From positions 97,792 to 161,791 of the forward strand of contig NZ_SDKD01000012.1 of assembly GCF_004521915.1 (NCBI RefSeq): a stretch of 64,000 nucleotides of DNA, in the 5' to 3' direction. The translations under genes and the position numbers were made by a program. This document shows, piece by piece, positions 8,122 to 16,881 of this stretch (position 1 is the stretch's first letter; every line of letters starts with the position of its first letter). The stretch comes from Brevibacillus migulae. Lineage in GTDB: Bacteria > Bacillota > Bacilli > Brevibacillales > Brevibacillaceae. The notes under the pieces are model-generated. The model made no database searches and had not been told where the DNA came from. It was given only the letters and a program-made list of their open reading frames with translations.

Positions 8122-9402
8122 ATGGACAAGATTGTCAATTTTCTGGATCAGCACTTTTCCGGACCAGTTGCCCGGCTAGCGGAGCAACGTCATTTGCGAG
8201 CGATCCGTGACGGTGTGATCTCAGCCTTGCCGTTCATCATCATCGGCAGCTTCTTTCTGATTATTGCGTTTCCGCCTGTGCCGCAGGACTCTGCCATCGC
8301 CCTGTGGGCAAAAGCGCATGTAGCCGACATCTTGATTCCTTATCGTCTCACGATGTTTATCATGTCGCTGTACATTGCATTCGGGATCGGGCACAATCTG
8401 GCCAAAAGCTATAATCTGGATACGCTGGCAGGGGCGCAAATCGCGATCTGTGCGTACTTGCTGACCATCATGCCAAAGGTCATGGACGGCGTTGGCTTTG
8501 TCCTGCCGATGAGCAATCTGGGCGGCCACGGACTGTTCGTAGCGATGCTCTCTTCGATTTTCGCGGTAGAAGTGCTGCGCATTTGCAAGCAGAACAAATT
8601 TACCATCAAAATGCCAGATCAGGTGCCGCCATCTTTGATTCGTTCGTTTGAAGCACTTATCCCCATCGGTATCGTTATTATCATCATGAGCCTGCTCACG
8701 GTTGTCTTGGGCCTTGATCTGCATGCATTGGTGGATAAAGCGGTTGGCCCGCTTGTATCTGCCGGAGATAGCTTGCCGGGTATCTTGATCCCGATCTTTT
8801 TGATCACGTTCTTCTGGTCCTTCGGGATTCACGGTGTCTCCATCGTGGGAACGATCGCGCGTCCGCTGTGGGAAGTGTACCTCGCGAAAAATGCGGAAGC
8901 CGTTGCGGCAGGGCAGCCGATCCCACACGTAGCCCCAGAGACGTTCTTCCAATGGTTCGTCTGGATCGGTGGCTCCGGTGCCACGCTGGGCTTGGTGCTG
9001 TGCATGCTTTTCTTTGCAAAAACCCAGTATACCAAGACACTGGGCCGAACCGTTTTGGCTCCAGGCATCTTCAATATTAACGAACCGGTCATTTTCGGGA
9101 TGCCAATCGTGTTGAACCCGACCTTGATCATTCCGTTTGTCATCGTGCCGCTTGTCAATGCAACCATTGCCTACTTTGCAACCGTTCTCGGCTTGGTGAA
9201 TCCGACTTATATCATGCCGCCGTGGACGTTGCCGGCACCGATTGGAGCATATCTGGCTACAGGCGGCGACTGGCGAGCCATTGTGCTTGTCCTGATCAAC
9301 ATCACGATTTCCTTTGTTATCTACCTGCCATTCTTCAAAATGTACGAGAAGAAGCTGATGGAACAGGAAAAAGAAGCAGCAGGTGAAGGAGTTACCGCAT
9401 AA
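8122..9402 (+). CDS. PTS IIC permease, lactose/cellobiose family
   Basis: Membrane channel of 426 residues with about ten hydrophobic segments, ending in a charged tail. It begins with the family-typical amphipathic N-terminus (VNFLDQHFSGPVARLAEQRH) and contains FGIHGVSIVGTIARPLWEVY (residues ~233-252), APETFFQWFVWIGGSGATLGL, and FNINEPVIFGMPIVLNP, the conserved NEP motif near the sugar site. With IIB (7780) and IIA (12272) it forms a complete permease. In B. subtilis and E. coli MurNAc enters by a glucose-family MurP; here a Lac-family system takes that place in the locus. Confidence 0.93.
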   Translation: MDKIVNFLDQHFSGPVARLAEQRHLRAIRDGVISALPFIIIGSFFLIIAFPPVPQDSAIALWAKAHVADILIPYRLTMFIMSLYIAFGIGHNLAKSYNLDTLAGAQIAICAYLLTIMPKVMDGVGFVLPMSNLGGHGLFVAMLSSIFAVEVLRICKQNKFTIKMPDQVPPSLIRSFEALIPIGIVIIIMSLLTVVLGLDLHALVDKAVGPLVSAGDSLPGILIPIFLITFFWSFGIHGVSIVGTIARPLWEVYLAKNAEAVAAGQPIPHVAPETFFQWFVWIGGSGATLGLVLCMLFFAKTQYTKTLGRTVLAPGIFNINEPVIFGMPIVLNPTLIIPFVIVPLVNATIAYFATVLGLVNPTYIMPPWTLPAPIGAYLATGGDWRAIVLVLINITISFVIYLPFFKMYEKKLMEQEKEAAGEGVTA

Positions 9403-9448
9403 CGCAAAGAACGTGTAAGCAAACCATATGCATCCTGGAGGGGTATAG

Positions 9449-9733
9449 ATGGAAGAGAGCAAATTCATCCGCTTTCGCTTTAAGAGCGCCTTGTTTTTTC
9501 TGACGTTTGCGGTGGTGTGCAATCTACTCTGTACCCCTCTATTGCTTGCGATGGGGCTGTCCAAGCAGCTGGCGATGTTCCTCATCAACAGCATCGCTGG
9601 CAGCATCGGTGTAGCCATCGTGGTCCTGGTGCTGGAAGGCAGGTACAAGGGAAGAATGCATGCCCTGCGTTTTTGTCTGGGGACAGCGGTGATCGTGTTT
9701 GCGTCTTGCTACTATTTGGTATACCTGAGCTAG
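9449..9733 (+). CDS. Small membrane protein of unknown function in the salvage operon
   Basis: A 94-residue protein with three predicted membrane segments (residues ~13-35, ~42-62 and ~72-92) and a short basic loop. No family recognised. ATG follows GGAGGGG. It sits between the PTS permease and the GH4 gene with close spacing on both sides and shares their direction, so it is probably co-transcribed. It could be an accessory protein of the permease, but this is only inferred from position. Confidence 0.65.
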   Translation: MEESKFIRFRFKSALFFLTFAVVCNLLCTPLLLAMGLSKQLAMFLINSIAGSIGVAIVVLVLEGRYKGRMHALRFCLGTAVIVFASCYYLVYLS

Positions 9734-9745
9734 GGGGGAGAGCAT

Positions 9746-11086
9746 ATGCGGAAAGAGGGAGTAAAGATCGTCACGATCGGCGGCGGCTCCAGCTATACGC
9801 CTGAGCTGGTCGAAGGCTTTATCAAGCGCTATGCGGAATTGCCCGTCCGTGAATTGTGGCTGACAGATATCCCCGAGGGCAAGGAAAAGCTCGAGATCGT
9901 GGGGAATTTGGCCAGGCGAATGGTGAAAAAAGCCGGGGTGCCGATGGAGATCCATCTGACCCTGGAGCGAAAAGAGGCATTGCCTGGCGCCGATTTTGTC
10001 ACCACCCAGATGCGTGTCGGTCGGCTGGAAGCACGCATCAAAGATGAACGGATTCCGCTGTCGCACGGCATCATCGGCCAGGAGACGAATGGCGCTGGCG
10101 GATTGTTCAAAGGCTTGCGCACGATTCCGGTGCTGCTGGCGATCGCAGAAGAAATGCAACAGCTTTGTCCCGATGCCTGGCTGATCAATTTCACCAATCC
10201 TGCAGGCATGGTGACAGAGGCGTTGCTGCGCTACGGGAAGCATCTCAAGGTGCTGGGCATTTGCAATGTTCCGATCACGACCAGGATGACGATCGCATCC
10301 ATGCTGGGTGTCGAGGCAGATCGCCTGCATATCGATTTTGCCGGCTTGAATCATCTGGTCTACGGGCTGCGTGTCACGGTGGACGGCGAAGAGGTGACGG
10401 GACAAGTATTGGAGCTGTTGGCCGACCCGGAAAAGCAGCTGTCGATGCGCAACATTGCCCCGATGCCGTGGGAGCCAACCTTCCTGAAAGCATTGGGTGT
10501 GATCCCATGTCCGTATCACCGTTATTACTACAAGACCGAGCAGATTCTGGCGGAAGAGCTGAAACAGTTTGCGGCAGGAACCACCCGTGCCGAGGTGGTG
10601 AAGAAGCTGGAGGATGACCTGTTCGCCCTGTACCAGGATGAACAGCTCGAAACCAAGCCGGACATTCTGGCGAAGCGGGGCGGTGCCTATTACAGCGACG
10701 CTGCCTGCAGCCTGATCTCTTCCCTTTACAATGATAAGCACGATATCCATACCCTGAATATCCGCAACAATGGCACGATTGAGGGGATTCCGGATGAATC
10801 GGCCGTAGAGGTGAATTGCATCGTAACCAAGGAAGGTCCCAAGCCCATACCGGTCGGAGCGCTTCCGGAAGCGGTAAATGGACTGGTGCAGCAAATCAAG
10901 TCCTTTGAACGGGTAGCCGCAGAAGCAGCCGTCACAGGCTCCTACGACAAAGCATTGCTGGCGATGACCATCAATCCGCTGGTACCAAGCGACTCCATCG
11001 CCAAGACGGTATTGGATGAAATGCTTGCGGCACATCAGGAATTTCTGCCGCAGTTTGGCAAACACCTACAAGAAATGATGGGATGA
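9746..11086 (+). CDS. GH4 family 6-phospho-beta-glucosidase-like glycosidase
   Basis: NAD- and metal-dependent phospho-glycosidase of 446 residues, the usual size for GH4. The N-terminal Rossmann segment is [18 protein letters not shown] (residues ~6-23). The metal-binding Cys motif GICNVPIT (~170) and the later GLNHLVYGL segment place it with the 6-phospho-beta-glucosidases (LicH/CelF) rather than the alpha- or galactosidases. It would act on the phosphorylated disaccharide delivered by the PTS. Since the operon also encodes a MupG-like hydrolase, its real substrate may be a 6-phospho peptidoglycan or chitin fragment; this is inference. ATG follows GGGGGGAG. Confidence 0.92.
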   Translation: MRKEGVKIVTIGGGSSYTPELVEGFIKRYAELPVRELWLTDIPEGKEKLEIVGNLARRMVKKAGVPMEIHLTLERKEALPGADFVTTQMRVGRLEARIKDERIPLSHGIIGQETNGAGGLFKGLRTIPVLLAIAEEMQQLCPDAWLINFTNPAGMVTEALLRYGKHLKVLGICNVPITTRMTIASMLGVEADRLHIDFAGLNHLVYGLRVTVDGEEVTGQVLELLADPEKQLSMRNIAPMPWEPTFLKALGVIPCPYHRYYYKTEQILAEELKQFAAGTTRAEVVKKLEDDLFALYQDEQLETKPDILAKRGGAYYSDAACSLISSLYNDKHDIHTLNIRNNGTIEGIPDESAVEVNCIVTKEGPKPIPVGALPEAVNGLVQQIKSFERVAAEAAVTGSYDKALLAMTINPLVPSDSIAKTVLDEMLAAHQEFLPQFGKHLQEMMG

Positions 11087-12294
11087 AGATGGGATACATC
11101 ATCGGGTTAATGTCGGGGACCTCGCTGGATGGAATCGATGCGGCGCTGACGAGAATCGAGGGCAGTGGGATGGAAACAAAAGTCGAGCTGATCGATTTTC
11201 TGACGCTGCCCTTTTCCAATGAAATCAAACGGGAAATCATGGCGGGGACCTCGCCGGAGCTGTCCAATGTGCAGCTCCTTTGCAGTTTGAATGTGAAGCT
11301 GGGGGAGCTGTTTGCGGACGCTGTGGAAGCGATTTGCCGGAAAAACAGCCTTCCTTTTTCACAGCTGACGGCCATCGGCTCCCACGGCCAGACCATGTAC
11401 CATCAGCCTATGCAGGAAGGCAAATATGTCCCGTCCACCCTGCAAATCGGGGAACCGGCCATCATCGCTTACCGGACGAACACATTGGTGGTTTCCAATT
11501 TCCGTACGATGGATATGGCAGCTGGCGGTCAGGGAGCGCCGCTTGTGCCGTATACCGAGCTGATCCTGTACCGCGATGAGCAAAAATCGCGGCTGCTGCA
11601 GAATATCGGCGGCATTGGCAATGTGACGGTCATCCCCAAAGGGGCGGCGGGAGATGATGTTTATGCTTTTGACACGGGGCCGGGCAATATGATCATCGAT
11701 GAGCTTTGCAGGATGCTCTTTGATCTGCCCTATGACAAAAATGGCGAGCTGGCTGCACAGGGTACGGTGGACCAAGCGCTGCTGGCTTCCTGCATGCGGC
11801 TGCCGTTTCTCACCCAGTCACCGCCGAAATCAACGGGCCGGGAATTGTTCGGCAAGCATTTTGTGGAGCGGTTGGTCCGGGCGTTCGCTCATGTGTCAAA
11901 GCATGATCTGTTAGCGACCATGACGATGTTTACCGCTGCATCAATCGCAGAAAGCTACAAGCAATTTGTTTTTCCTAAGCAGCATATCGATGAAGTCATC
12001 ATCGGCGGCGGAGGCAGCTACAATTTGACGCTTCTGCGTATGCTCCGCGAGAGGCTGGGCGAGAATTGCCGGGTATTGACCCAGGAAGATCTCGGTTTTT
12101 CCTCGGAAGCAAAGGAGGCAATCGCCTTTGCGATCCTTGCCAATGAAACACTGCATCGGCTTCCGGGAAATTTGCCGTCTGCTACCGGGGCAAGAGAACC
12201 CGTGATCCTGGGGAATCTCACTTTGCCGCCAAGAACCACACAGAGAGGGAATCAAGAGGGAGGGATTGGAGATGGATCATTTAAAAAAGGATGA
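11083..12294 (+). CDS. anmK: Anhydro-N-acetylmuramic acid kinase
   Basis: Converts 1,6-anhydroMurNAc to MurNAc-6-phosphate with ATP, feeding MurQ. The N-terminal [15 protein letters not shown] is the family signature and phosphate-binding loop; [21 protein letters not shown] and [14 protein letters not shown] are further conserved blocks, and [14 protein letters not shown] lies near the C-terminus. The 403 residues run about 20-30 past the usual AnmK end as a Thr/Arg/Gln/Gly-rich tail that overlaps the start of the next gene by 23 bases. The ATG overlaps the stop of the GH4 gene (ATGA); a second ATG at 11089 is also possible. AnmK points to turnover products made by lytic transglycosylases. 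Confidence 0.95.
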   Translation: MKMGYIIGLMSGTSLDGIDAALTRIEGSGMETKVELIDFLTLPFSNEIKREIMAGTSPELSNVQLLCSLNVKLGELFADAVEAICRKNSLPFSQLTAIGSHGQTMYHQPMQEGKYVPSTLQIGEPAIIAYRTNTLVVSNFRTMDMAAGGQGAPLVPYTELILYRDEQKSRLLQNIGGIGNVTVIPKGAAGDDVYAFDTGPGNMIIDELCRMLFDLPYDKNGELAAQGTVDQALLASCMRLPFLTQSPPKSTGRELFGKHFVERLVRAFAHVSKHDLLATMTMFTAASIAESYKQFVFPKQHIDEVIIGGGGSYNLTLLRMLRERLGENCRVLTQEDLGFSSEAKEAIAFAILANETLHRLPGNLPSATGAREPVILGNLTLPPRTTQRGNQEGGIGDGSFKKG

Positions 12295-12604
12295 GGAGTC
12301 CATTTTCAACATTATCGTACATAGCGGAAACGCGCGCGGCTATGCGTTTGAAGCAATGGAGGCGGCGGAGCAGTACGATTTTGCCAAAGCGGACGAACTG
12401 ATGCGCCAGTCAAACGAAGAGCTGCGTCTGGCCCATGAAACCCAAACGACGTTGATTCAGGCAGAGCTGAATGGCGAAGGGCCGGAAAAATCACTGCTCA
12501 TGATTCATGCTCAGGACCACTTGATGACCGCGATGAGCGAGCAAAAGCTGATCGAGCATATGATCCGTATCGTGAAAAAAATAAAGGAGGAGTGCCAGTC
12601 ATGA
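12272..12604 (+). CDS. PTS IIA component, lactose/cellobiose family
   Basis: Soluble phosphocarrier of about 110 residues, all-helical, normally a trimer. It accepts phosphate from HPr and passes it to IIB. The conserved [12 protein letters not shown] contains the phosphorylated His (about residue 79) and the metal-binding Asp. Start chosen at the ATG seven bases after GAGGGAGGG; a TTG at 12266 is an alternative. It overlaps the end of anmK by 23 bases and its stop overlaps the next start (ATGA), which points to translational coupling. It completes the Lac-family PTS although it is placed 2.9 kb from IIC. Confidence 0.93.
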   Translation: MDHLKKDEESIFNIIVHSGNARGYAFEAMEAAEQYDFAKADELMRQSNEELRLAHETQTTLIQAELNGEGPEKSLLMIHAQDHLMTAMSEQKLIEHMIRIVKKIKEECQS

Positions 12605-13692
12605 ACCGTCTGGGCATCTCCATCTATCCGGAGCATTCGACGCCTGAGCAGGATCAGGCTTACATCGCGCTCGCACACAAGCACGGCTACACCCGCATCT
12701 TTACATGTCTGCTTTCCGTCGAAGGCGACCAGGAAACGATCATGAAAGGCTTTCGAGATACGATTGCCTATGCCAATCAGCTGGGCATGGAGGTCATCGT
12801 GGACATCGCCCCGCGTGTCTTTGGCGCATTGGGCATCTCGTATCAGGATCTCTCCTTCTTCCATCAGCTTGGGGCGTACGGCATTCGCATGGACTTGGGC
12901 TTTACCGGCAACGAAGAGTCGATCATGACCCATAATCCGTATGGGCTGAAAATCGAGCTGAATATGAGCAGCGGCACCAAATATATCGACAACATCATGA
13001 CCTATCAGCCGAATCGCGACAATCTGATCGGTTCGCATAACTTTTATCCGCATCGCTACTCGGGTCTGTCGCTGAAGCACTTCCTCAGCTGCAGCGAGCA
13101 GTTCAAGCAATACGGCATTCGCACATCCGCGTTTGTCAACGCCCGGACGGCCACCTACGGTCCCTGGCCGATCATGGAGGGCTTGTGCAGCCTGGAGATG
13201 CACCGGACGCTGCCGATTGATGTCCAAGCCAAGCATCTCTTTGCCACCGGGCTGATTGATGATGTGATCATCGCCAACGCCTATGCCACGGAGGAAGAGC
13301 TGCAGCTGCTGCAGCAAGTGAAGCCGGGGATGCTGACGTTCAAGGCCGATCTGTATGAGACGATTACCGACTTGGAACGGAAAATCGTGCTGGAAGAGCT
13401 GCACTTTTACCGCGGGGATGTATCGGATTATTTGATCCGTTCAACGCAATCGCGGGTGAAATACAAGGCGGAGGAATTCAAGCCGACGTATACGCCGCCG
13501 ATTCGCCGCGGCGATATCCTGATCGAAAACGAGCTGTACGGCCAATACAAAGGGGAACTGCAAATCGCCCTGCAGGACATGGAGAACTCCGGCAAGACAA
13601 ATGTGGTCGGACGTATCGCGGAAGAGGAGCTTTTCCTGTTGGATTACCTGCAGCCATGGAGCAAATTTGCCTTCTCCGCAACCGCCAAGTAG
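12601..13692 (+). CDS. mupG: MupG-like 6-phospho-N-acetylmuramidase (DUF871)
   Basis: Member of the DUF871 family (363 residues), whose characterised member MupG of Staphylococcus aureus hydrolyses MurNAc-6-phosphate-GlcNAc inside the cell. An N-terminal TIM barrel (residues 1-~240; starts LGISIYPEHST, contains GYTRIFTCLLS, MDLGFTGNEE, and the SHNFYPHRYSGLS stretch) is followed by a cyclophilin-like C-terminal domain with RRGDILIENELYGQYKGELQ. Start chosen at the ATG ten bases after AAGGAGG, overlapping the IIA stop. In this operon it would split the phosphorylated disaccharide into MurNAc-6P (to MurQ) and GlcNAc. The gene name is given by family and context. Confidence 0.88.
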   Translation: MNRLGISIYPEHSTPEQDQAYIALAHKHGYTRIFTCLLSVEGDQETIMKGFRDTIAYANQLGMEVIVDIAPRVFGALGISYQDLSFFHQLGAYGIRMDLGFTGNEESIMTHNPYGLKIELNMSSGTKYIDNIMTYQPNRDNLIGSHNFYPHRYSGLSLKHFLSCSEQFKQYGIRTSAFVNARTATYGPWPIMEGLCSLEMHRTLPIDVQAKHLFATGLIDDVIIANAYATEEELQLLQQVKPGMLTFKADLYETITDLERKIVLEELHFYRGDVSDYLIRSTQSRVKYKAEEFKPTYTPPIRRGDILIENELYGQYKGELQIALQDMENSGKTNVVGRIAEEELFLLDYLQPWSKFAFSATAK

Positions 13693-13702
13693 GAGGCTGG
13701 TG

Positions 13703-14608
13703 ATGGATTACATCATCGGTGTCGATGGCGGCGGGACGAAAACGGAAGCGATCGCCTACAGCATGCGGGGGGAAGAAGTAAGCCGCGCTGCCAGCGGCTT
13801 CGCCAATGTCCTCGTGGACGCACCGAAGGCGATCGGGCATATCCTCGAGGCGGTTCGCGCGTGCATCGCGGCTGCTCCGTCAGAGGGTACGTGCCGGTTT
13901 TTGGGGCTGGGTCTTGCGGGGATCGACAGCGGCAAGCATCGAGATCGTTTGGAACAAGCTTTGCAGGAAAGCTTTTCGTTTCCGTACCAGATTGTCAATG
14001 ATGCCCGGCTCGCTCACGCTGCAGCCTTGCAAGGCAAAGACGGCATCCTCACGATAGCCGGAACGGGCTCAGTCGCTTTCGGGCTCAAAGCGGGCGACAG
14101 CCAGATGACCGGAGCATGGGGGCATCTGCTGGGCGATGAGGGGAGCGGGTACTGGATTGTCATGGAAGCGTTTCGGCAGATGATCCGGGAAGAGGAATGC
14201 GACCTTTCGCTCGGGTCTTTGAGTAGGGTGCTGATGGAGCGTCTGGCGATTAAAGCGGTACCGGAGATCAAGCGATTTGTGTACGGAGCTGCCAAAGGGG
14301 AAATTGCAGCGTTGGTTCCGGCGGTGGTCGAGACAGCCGGGCAGGGAGATGCTTTTGCCTCCTCGCTATTGCGGTCTGCCGGGAAGGAACTCGCGGAGAT
14401 GACCCTGCGCTTGTATCGGAAGCAGGGATTTGCGGAGAAGGAGTATGTGCCGATTGCTCTAAAGGGAAGCATCTTGACCAAGATTCCGCTGGTTCAGGAG
14501 GCGTTTCTGCAGACAATGCGTACAGCGATTCCGACAGCCCAGTTTGTCATTGACGAAGGCTCTGCTGCAAAAGGGGCGTATTATCTGGCTTTACAGCAGT
14601 TTTCATAG
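13703..14608 (+). CDS. BadF/BadG-type N-acetylhexosamine kinase (MurK/NagK-like)
   Basis: ATP-dependent sugar kinase of 301 residues with the actin-like fold. DYIIGVDGGGTKTEAIAY at the N-terminus is the ATP phosphate-binding loop, LGLAGIDSG and VNDARLAHAAAL are sugar-binding blocks, and ILTIAGTGSVAFGL is the second phosphate motif, followed by GDEGSGYWI. The closest characterised relatives phosphorylate GlcNAc and/or MurNAc. In this operon it could rescue the GlcNAc freed by the MupG-like enzyme. Start chosen at the ATG after AGGAGGCTGG. It is the last gene before a strong terminator. Confidence 0.85.
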   Translation: MDYIIGVDGGGTKTEAIAYSMRGEEVSRAASGFANVLVDAPKAIGHILEAVRACIAAAPSEGTCRFLGLGLAGIDSGKHRDRLEQALQESFSFPYQIVNDARLAHAAALQGKDGILTIAGTGSVAFGLKAGDSQMTGAWGHLLGDEGSGYWIVMEAFRQMIREEECDLSLGSLSRVLMERLAIKAVPEIKRFVYGAAKGEIAALVPAVVETAGQGDAFASSLLRSAGKELAEMTLRLYRKQGFAEKEYVPIALKGSILTKIPLVQEAFLQTMRTAIPTAQFVIDEGSAAKGAYYLALQQFS

Positions 14609-14622
14609 AGTAAATTACGATG

Positions 14623-14656
14623 AAAAGGGATGCCATTCGTGGGCATCCCTTTTTTA
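14623..14656 (+). terminator. Intrinsic terminator of the peptidoglycan-sugar operon
   Basis: AAGGGATGCC and GGGCATCCCTT form a 10-bp stem followed by a T-run. Confidence 0.9.
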
Positions 14657-14774
14657 TCGTGAGCAGGTTAGGTTGAGCGGGTTTTATTTATATAGCCGCC
14701 CTCTCTTCTCTTCCCCACCACAATGATGGAACCAAAAAAGAAAAGGCTTATGTAAAGTGCCTGTCCGCAGAATC

Positions 14775-14828
14775 TTAAAAGAAGCTTAACAATTCATAAA
14801 CATCCGCACAACATAGGACAGGTATAGT
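14775..14828 (+). promoter_or_regulatory. PhoP-box-like repeats and -10 of pstS
   Basis: Four hexamers spaced exactly 11 bases apart start at 14775 (TTAAAA), 14786 (TTAACA), 14797 (TAAACA) and 14808 (ACAACA). This matches the Bacillus PhoP binding pattern TT(A/C/T)ACA-N5. They end ten bases before a -10, TATAGT, at 14823-14828, and replace a normal -35. Phosphate-starvation control of pstS is the simple reading. Confidence 0.75.
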
Positions 14829-14876
14829 TAACTCATGAAAGAAAACAAGGAAACATTAGGGGAGGATTTTTCACTC

Positions 14877-15815
14877 ATGAAACGTATGAGCAAGTTGTTC
14901 ATGGCTTTTGCATTTGCTGCCACTGTCTTGGCCGGATGTGGTACTGGTAGCACATCGTCCACACCTGCACCTGCAACGACAGAACAACCAAAACAAGAAG
15001 CAAGTCAAGCTGCAGCACCTAGCAGCGAGCAGACCACTTCCAGTGAACCGGTTACCGCTGTTGGTTCTACTGCAATGCAACCCCTTGTTGAACAGGCTGC
15101 AAAAGATTTCATGGCGAAAAACGCTGGCGCACAAATCCAAGTGCAAGGCGGCGGTAGCGGTACAGGCTTGAGCCAAGTGGCTGAAGGCGCTGCAACGATC
15201 GGTAACTCTGATATTTTTGCAGAAGAGAAAAAAGGCATTCCAGCAAATGAACTGGTAGACCATAAAGTGGCTGTAGTCGGCATGGTTGCCGCAGTTAGCC
15301 CAAAAGTAGGCATCGATAATCTCACGAAACAACAATTGATTGATATCTTTACCGGCAAAATCACCAACTGGAAAGAAGTTGGCGGCGCTGATATGAAAGT
15401 GACGCTGGTAAACCGTCCGAAGAGCTCCGGTACCCGCGCTACTTTCCACACATTTGCTCTGGATAAAAATGAAGAGGCTGAAGGCATCACAGAGGATTCC
15501 TCCGGTACTGTTCGCAAAATCATCGCAGAAACTCCTGGCGCAATCGGTTACTTGGCCCTGTCTTACATCGATGACTCTGTAAAAGCGTTGAAATTGGATG
15601 GCGTAGAAGCGAATGCAGAAAACATTTCCACCAACAAATACCCAGTGTGGGCTTATGAGCACATGTATACAAAAGGTGAGCCAACTGGTACTGCGAAAGC
15701 ATTCCTCGACTACATCCTGAGTGAAGAAGTGCAAAAGAAAACCGTTACTGAGCTTGGTTTCTTGCCTGTAACGGATATGAAAGTGGAACGTGACGCTGAA
15801 GGGAAAATCAAATAA
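14877..15815 (+). CDS. pstS: Phosphate ABC transporter substrate-binding lipoprotein
   Basis: High-affinity phosphate receptor on the outer face of the membrane. Residues 1-21 are a lipoprotein signal with LAGC as lipobox; choosing the ATG after GGGGAGG gives this signal, while the earlier in-frame ATG at 14835 would put an acidic peptide before it. A Thr/Gln/Ala/Pro/Ser-rich linker follows, then the PstS domain with AVGSTAMQPLVEQAA (phosphate-binding Ser/Thr), GGGSGTGLSQVAEGAATIGNSD, and NRPKSSGTRATF, which contribute oxygen ligands. The mature length fits the family. First gene of the pst operon, with a partial terminator before pstC that should raise pstS over the downstream genes. Confidence 0.96.
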   Translation: MKRMSKLFMAFAFAATVLAGCGTGSTSSTPAPATTEQPKQEASQAAAPSSEQTTSSEPVTAVGSTAMQPLVEQAAKDFMAKNAGAQIQVQGGGSGTGLSQVAEGAATIGNSDIFAEEKKGIPANELVDHKVAVVGMVAAVSPKVGIDNLTKQQLIDIFTGKITNWKEVGGADMKVTLVNRPKSSGTRATFHTFALDKNEEAEGITEDSSGTVRKIIAETPGAIGYLALSYIDDSVKALKLDGVEANAENISTNKYPVWAYEHMYTKGEPTGTAKAFLDYILSEEVQKKTVTELGFLPVTDMKVERDAEGKIK

Positions 15816-15842
15816 GCAAGCAACTACCTAACCAAATAGAAA

Positions 15843-15872
15843 AGAGGGGTATACGCTACCCCTCATTCTGTT
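15843..15872 (+). terminator. Partial terminator between pstS and pstC
   Basis: GAGGGGTA and TACCCCTC form a perfect 8-bp stem with a 5-base loop (15845-15865), followed by a T-rich but broken run. It probably reduces read-through so that PstS is made in excess of the permease, as in other pst operons. Confidence 0.7.
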
Positions 15873-15891
15873 TGTTTTCGGAGGGAGATAT

Positions 15892-16881
15892 ATGAGCCAT
15901 CAGGGTACTGAAGGAACATTGTTGACGAACAATGTGCAGACAAACAACATAGAGAATGCAACCGCCGTTACTGCGATCCAGCAAAAACTGACCACTCGCA
16001 ATCGTAATATATATAGAGAAAACCTATTCGGGCGTATTGTTGCGTTAATTTGCGCAGCGTTATTAATTCTGCTTGTTCTTTCCATTACGTATTTTATCGC
16101 CTCAAAAGGATTGTCTACCTTCTTCGTAGATGGAGTCAGCATAAAAGAGTTTTTGACCGGATTGAAGTGGGATCCAGAGGATGAGCCTGCGCAATTTGGT
16201 GTATTTCCCTTTATTTTAGGTTCGTTTTTGGTCACTCTGCTTGCAGCGGTGATTGCGGCGCCGCTTGGGATTGGCGCTGCCATTTTCATGACCGAGATTT
16301 CTCCGGGATTCGGAAAACGGGTATTGAAACCTGTTATTGAGTTATTGGTGGGGATCCCATCCGTTGTCTATGGTTACGTGGGATTAACCCTGTTGGTTCC
16401 TTTTATCCGGGAACAGTTTGAAGTGTTGGGCTTCAGCGTATTGGCTGGTGGCTGCGTGTTGGCATTGATGATCTTGCCAACCATTACAAGTGTGACAACA
16501 GATGCGATTGAAGCGGTACCGCAGGATTTGCGAAATGCCTCCTTGGCGTTGGGTGCGACACGCTGGCAGACGATCTGGAATGTGGTGCTGCATAGTGCCT
16601 TGCCTGGCTGCCTGACCGCCGTTGTCCTGGGGATGGCGCGCGCGTTTGGGGAAGCGCTGGCGGTTCAGATGGTGATTGGGAATACTACGAAATTGCCAGA
16701 GAGCATTCTCGATCCGATCAGCACGCTGACAAGCGGAATCACCCTGAACATGGGAAATACCATTGCCGGTACGCCGTATAACAATGCACTGTGGTCTATG
16801 GCATTGATTCTGCTCCTCATGTCGTTTGCATTCATTATGATTCTTCGCATCATGGGCAGAAAGAAGCTGAGTAACCGATGA
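15892..16881 (+). CDS. pstC: Phosphate ABC transporter permease PstC
   Basis: Integral membrane subunit of 329 residues. A hydrophilic N-terminal tail of about 45 residues precedes six hydrophobic segments. The ABC permease EAA-like loop is DAIEAVPQDLRNASLALGATRWQTI (residues ~205-228), which contacts PstB. The tail is longer than in E. coli PstC. ATG follows GGAGGGAG. The stop overlaps the start of pstA (ATGA), so the two permease genes are translationally coupled. Confidence 0.95.
   Translation: MSHQGTEGTLLTNNVQTNNIENATAVTAIQQKLTTRNRNIYRENLFGRIVALICAALLILLVLSITYFIASKGLSTFFVDGVSIKEFLTGLKWDPEDEPAQFGVFPFILGSFLVTLLAAVIAAPLGIGAAIFMTEISPGFGKRVLKPVIELLVGIPSVVYGYVGLTLLVPFIREQFEVLGFSVLAGGCVLALMILPTITSVTTDAIEAVPQDLRNASLALGATRWQTIWNVVLHSALPGCLTAVVLGMARAFGEALAVQMVIGNTTKLPESILDPISTLTSGITLNMGNTIAGTPYNNALWSMALILLLMSFAFIMILRIMGRKKLSNR

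Noticed and set aside
9539..11065. A 508-codon open frame on the minus strand over the GH4 gene.
   Set aside because: No family features, no ribosome site; it mirrors the codon bias of the GH4 gene.
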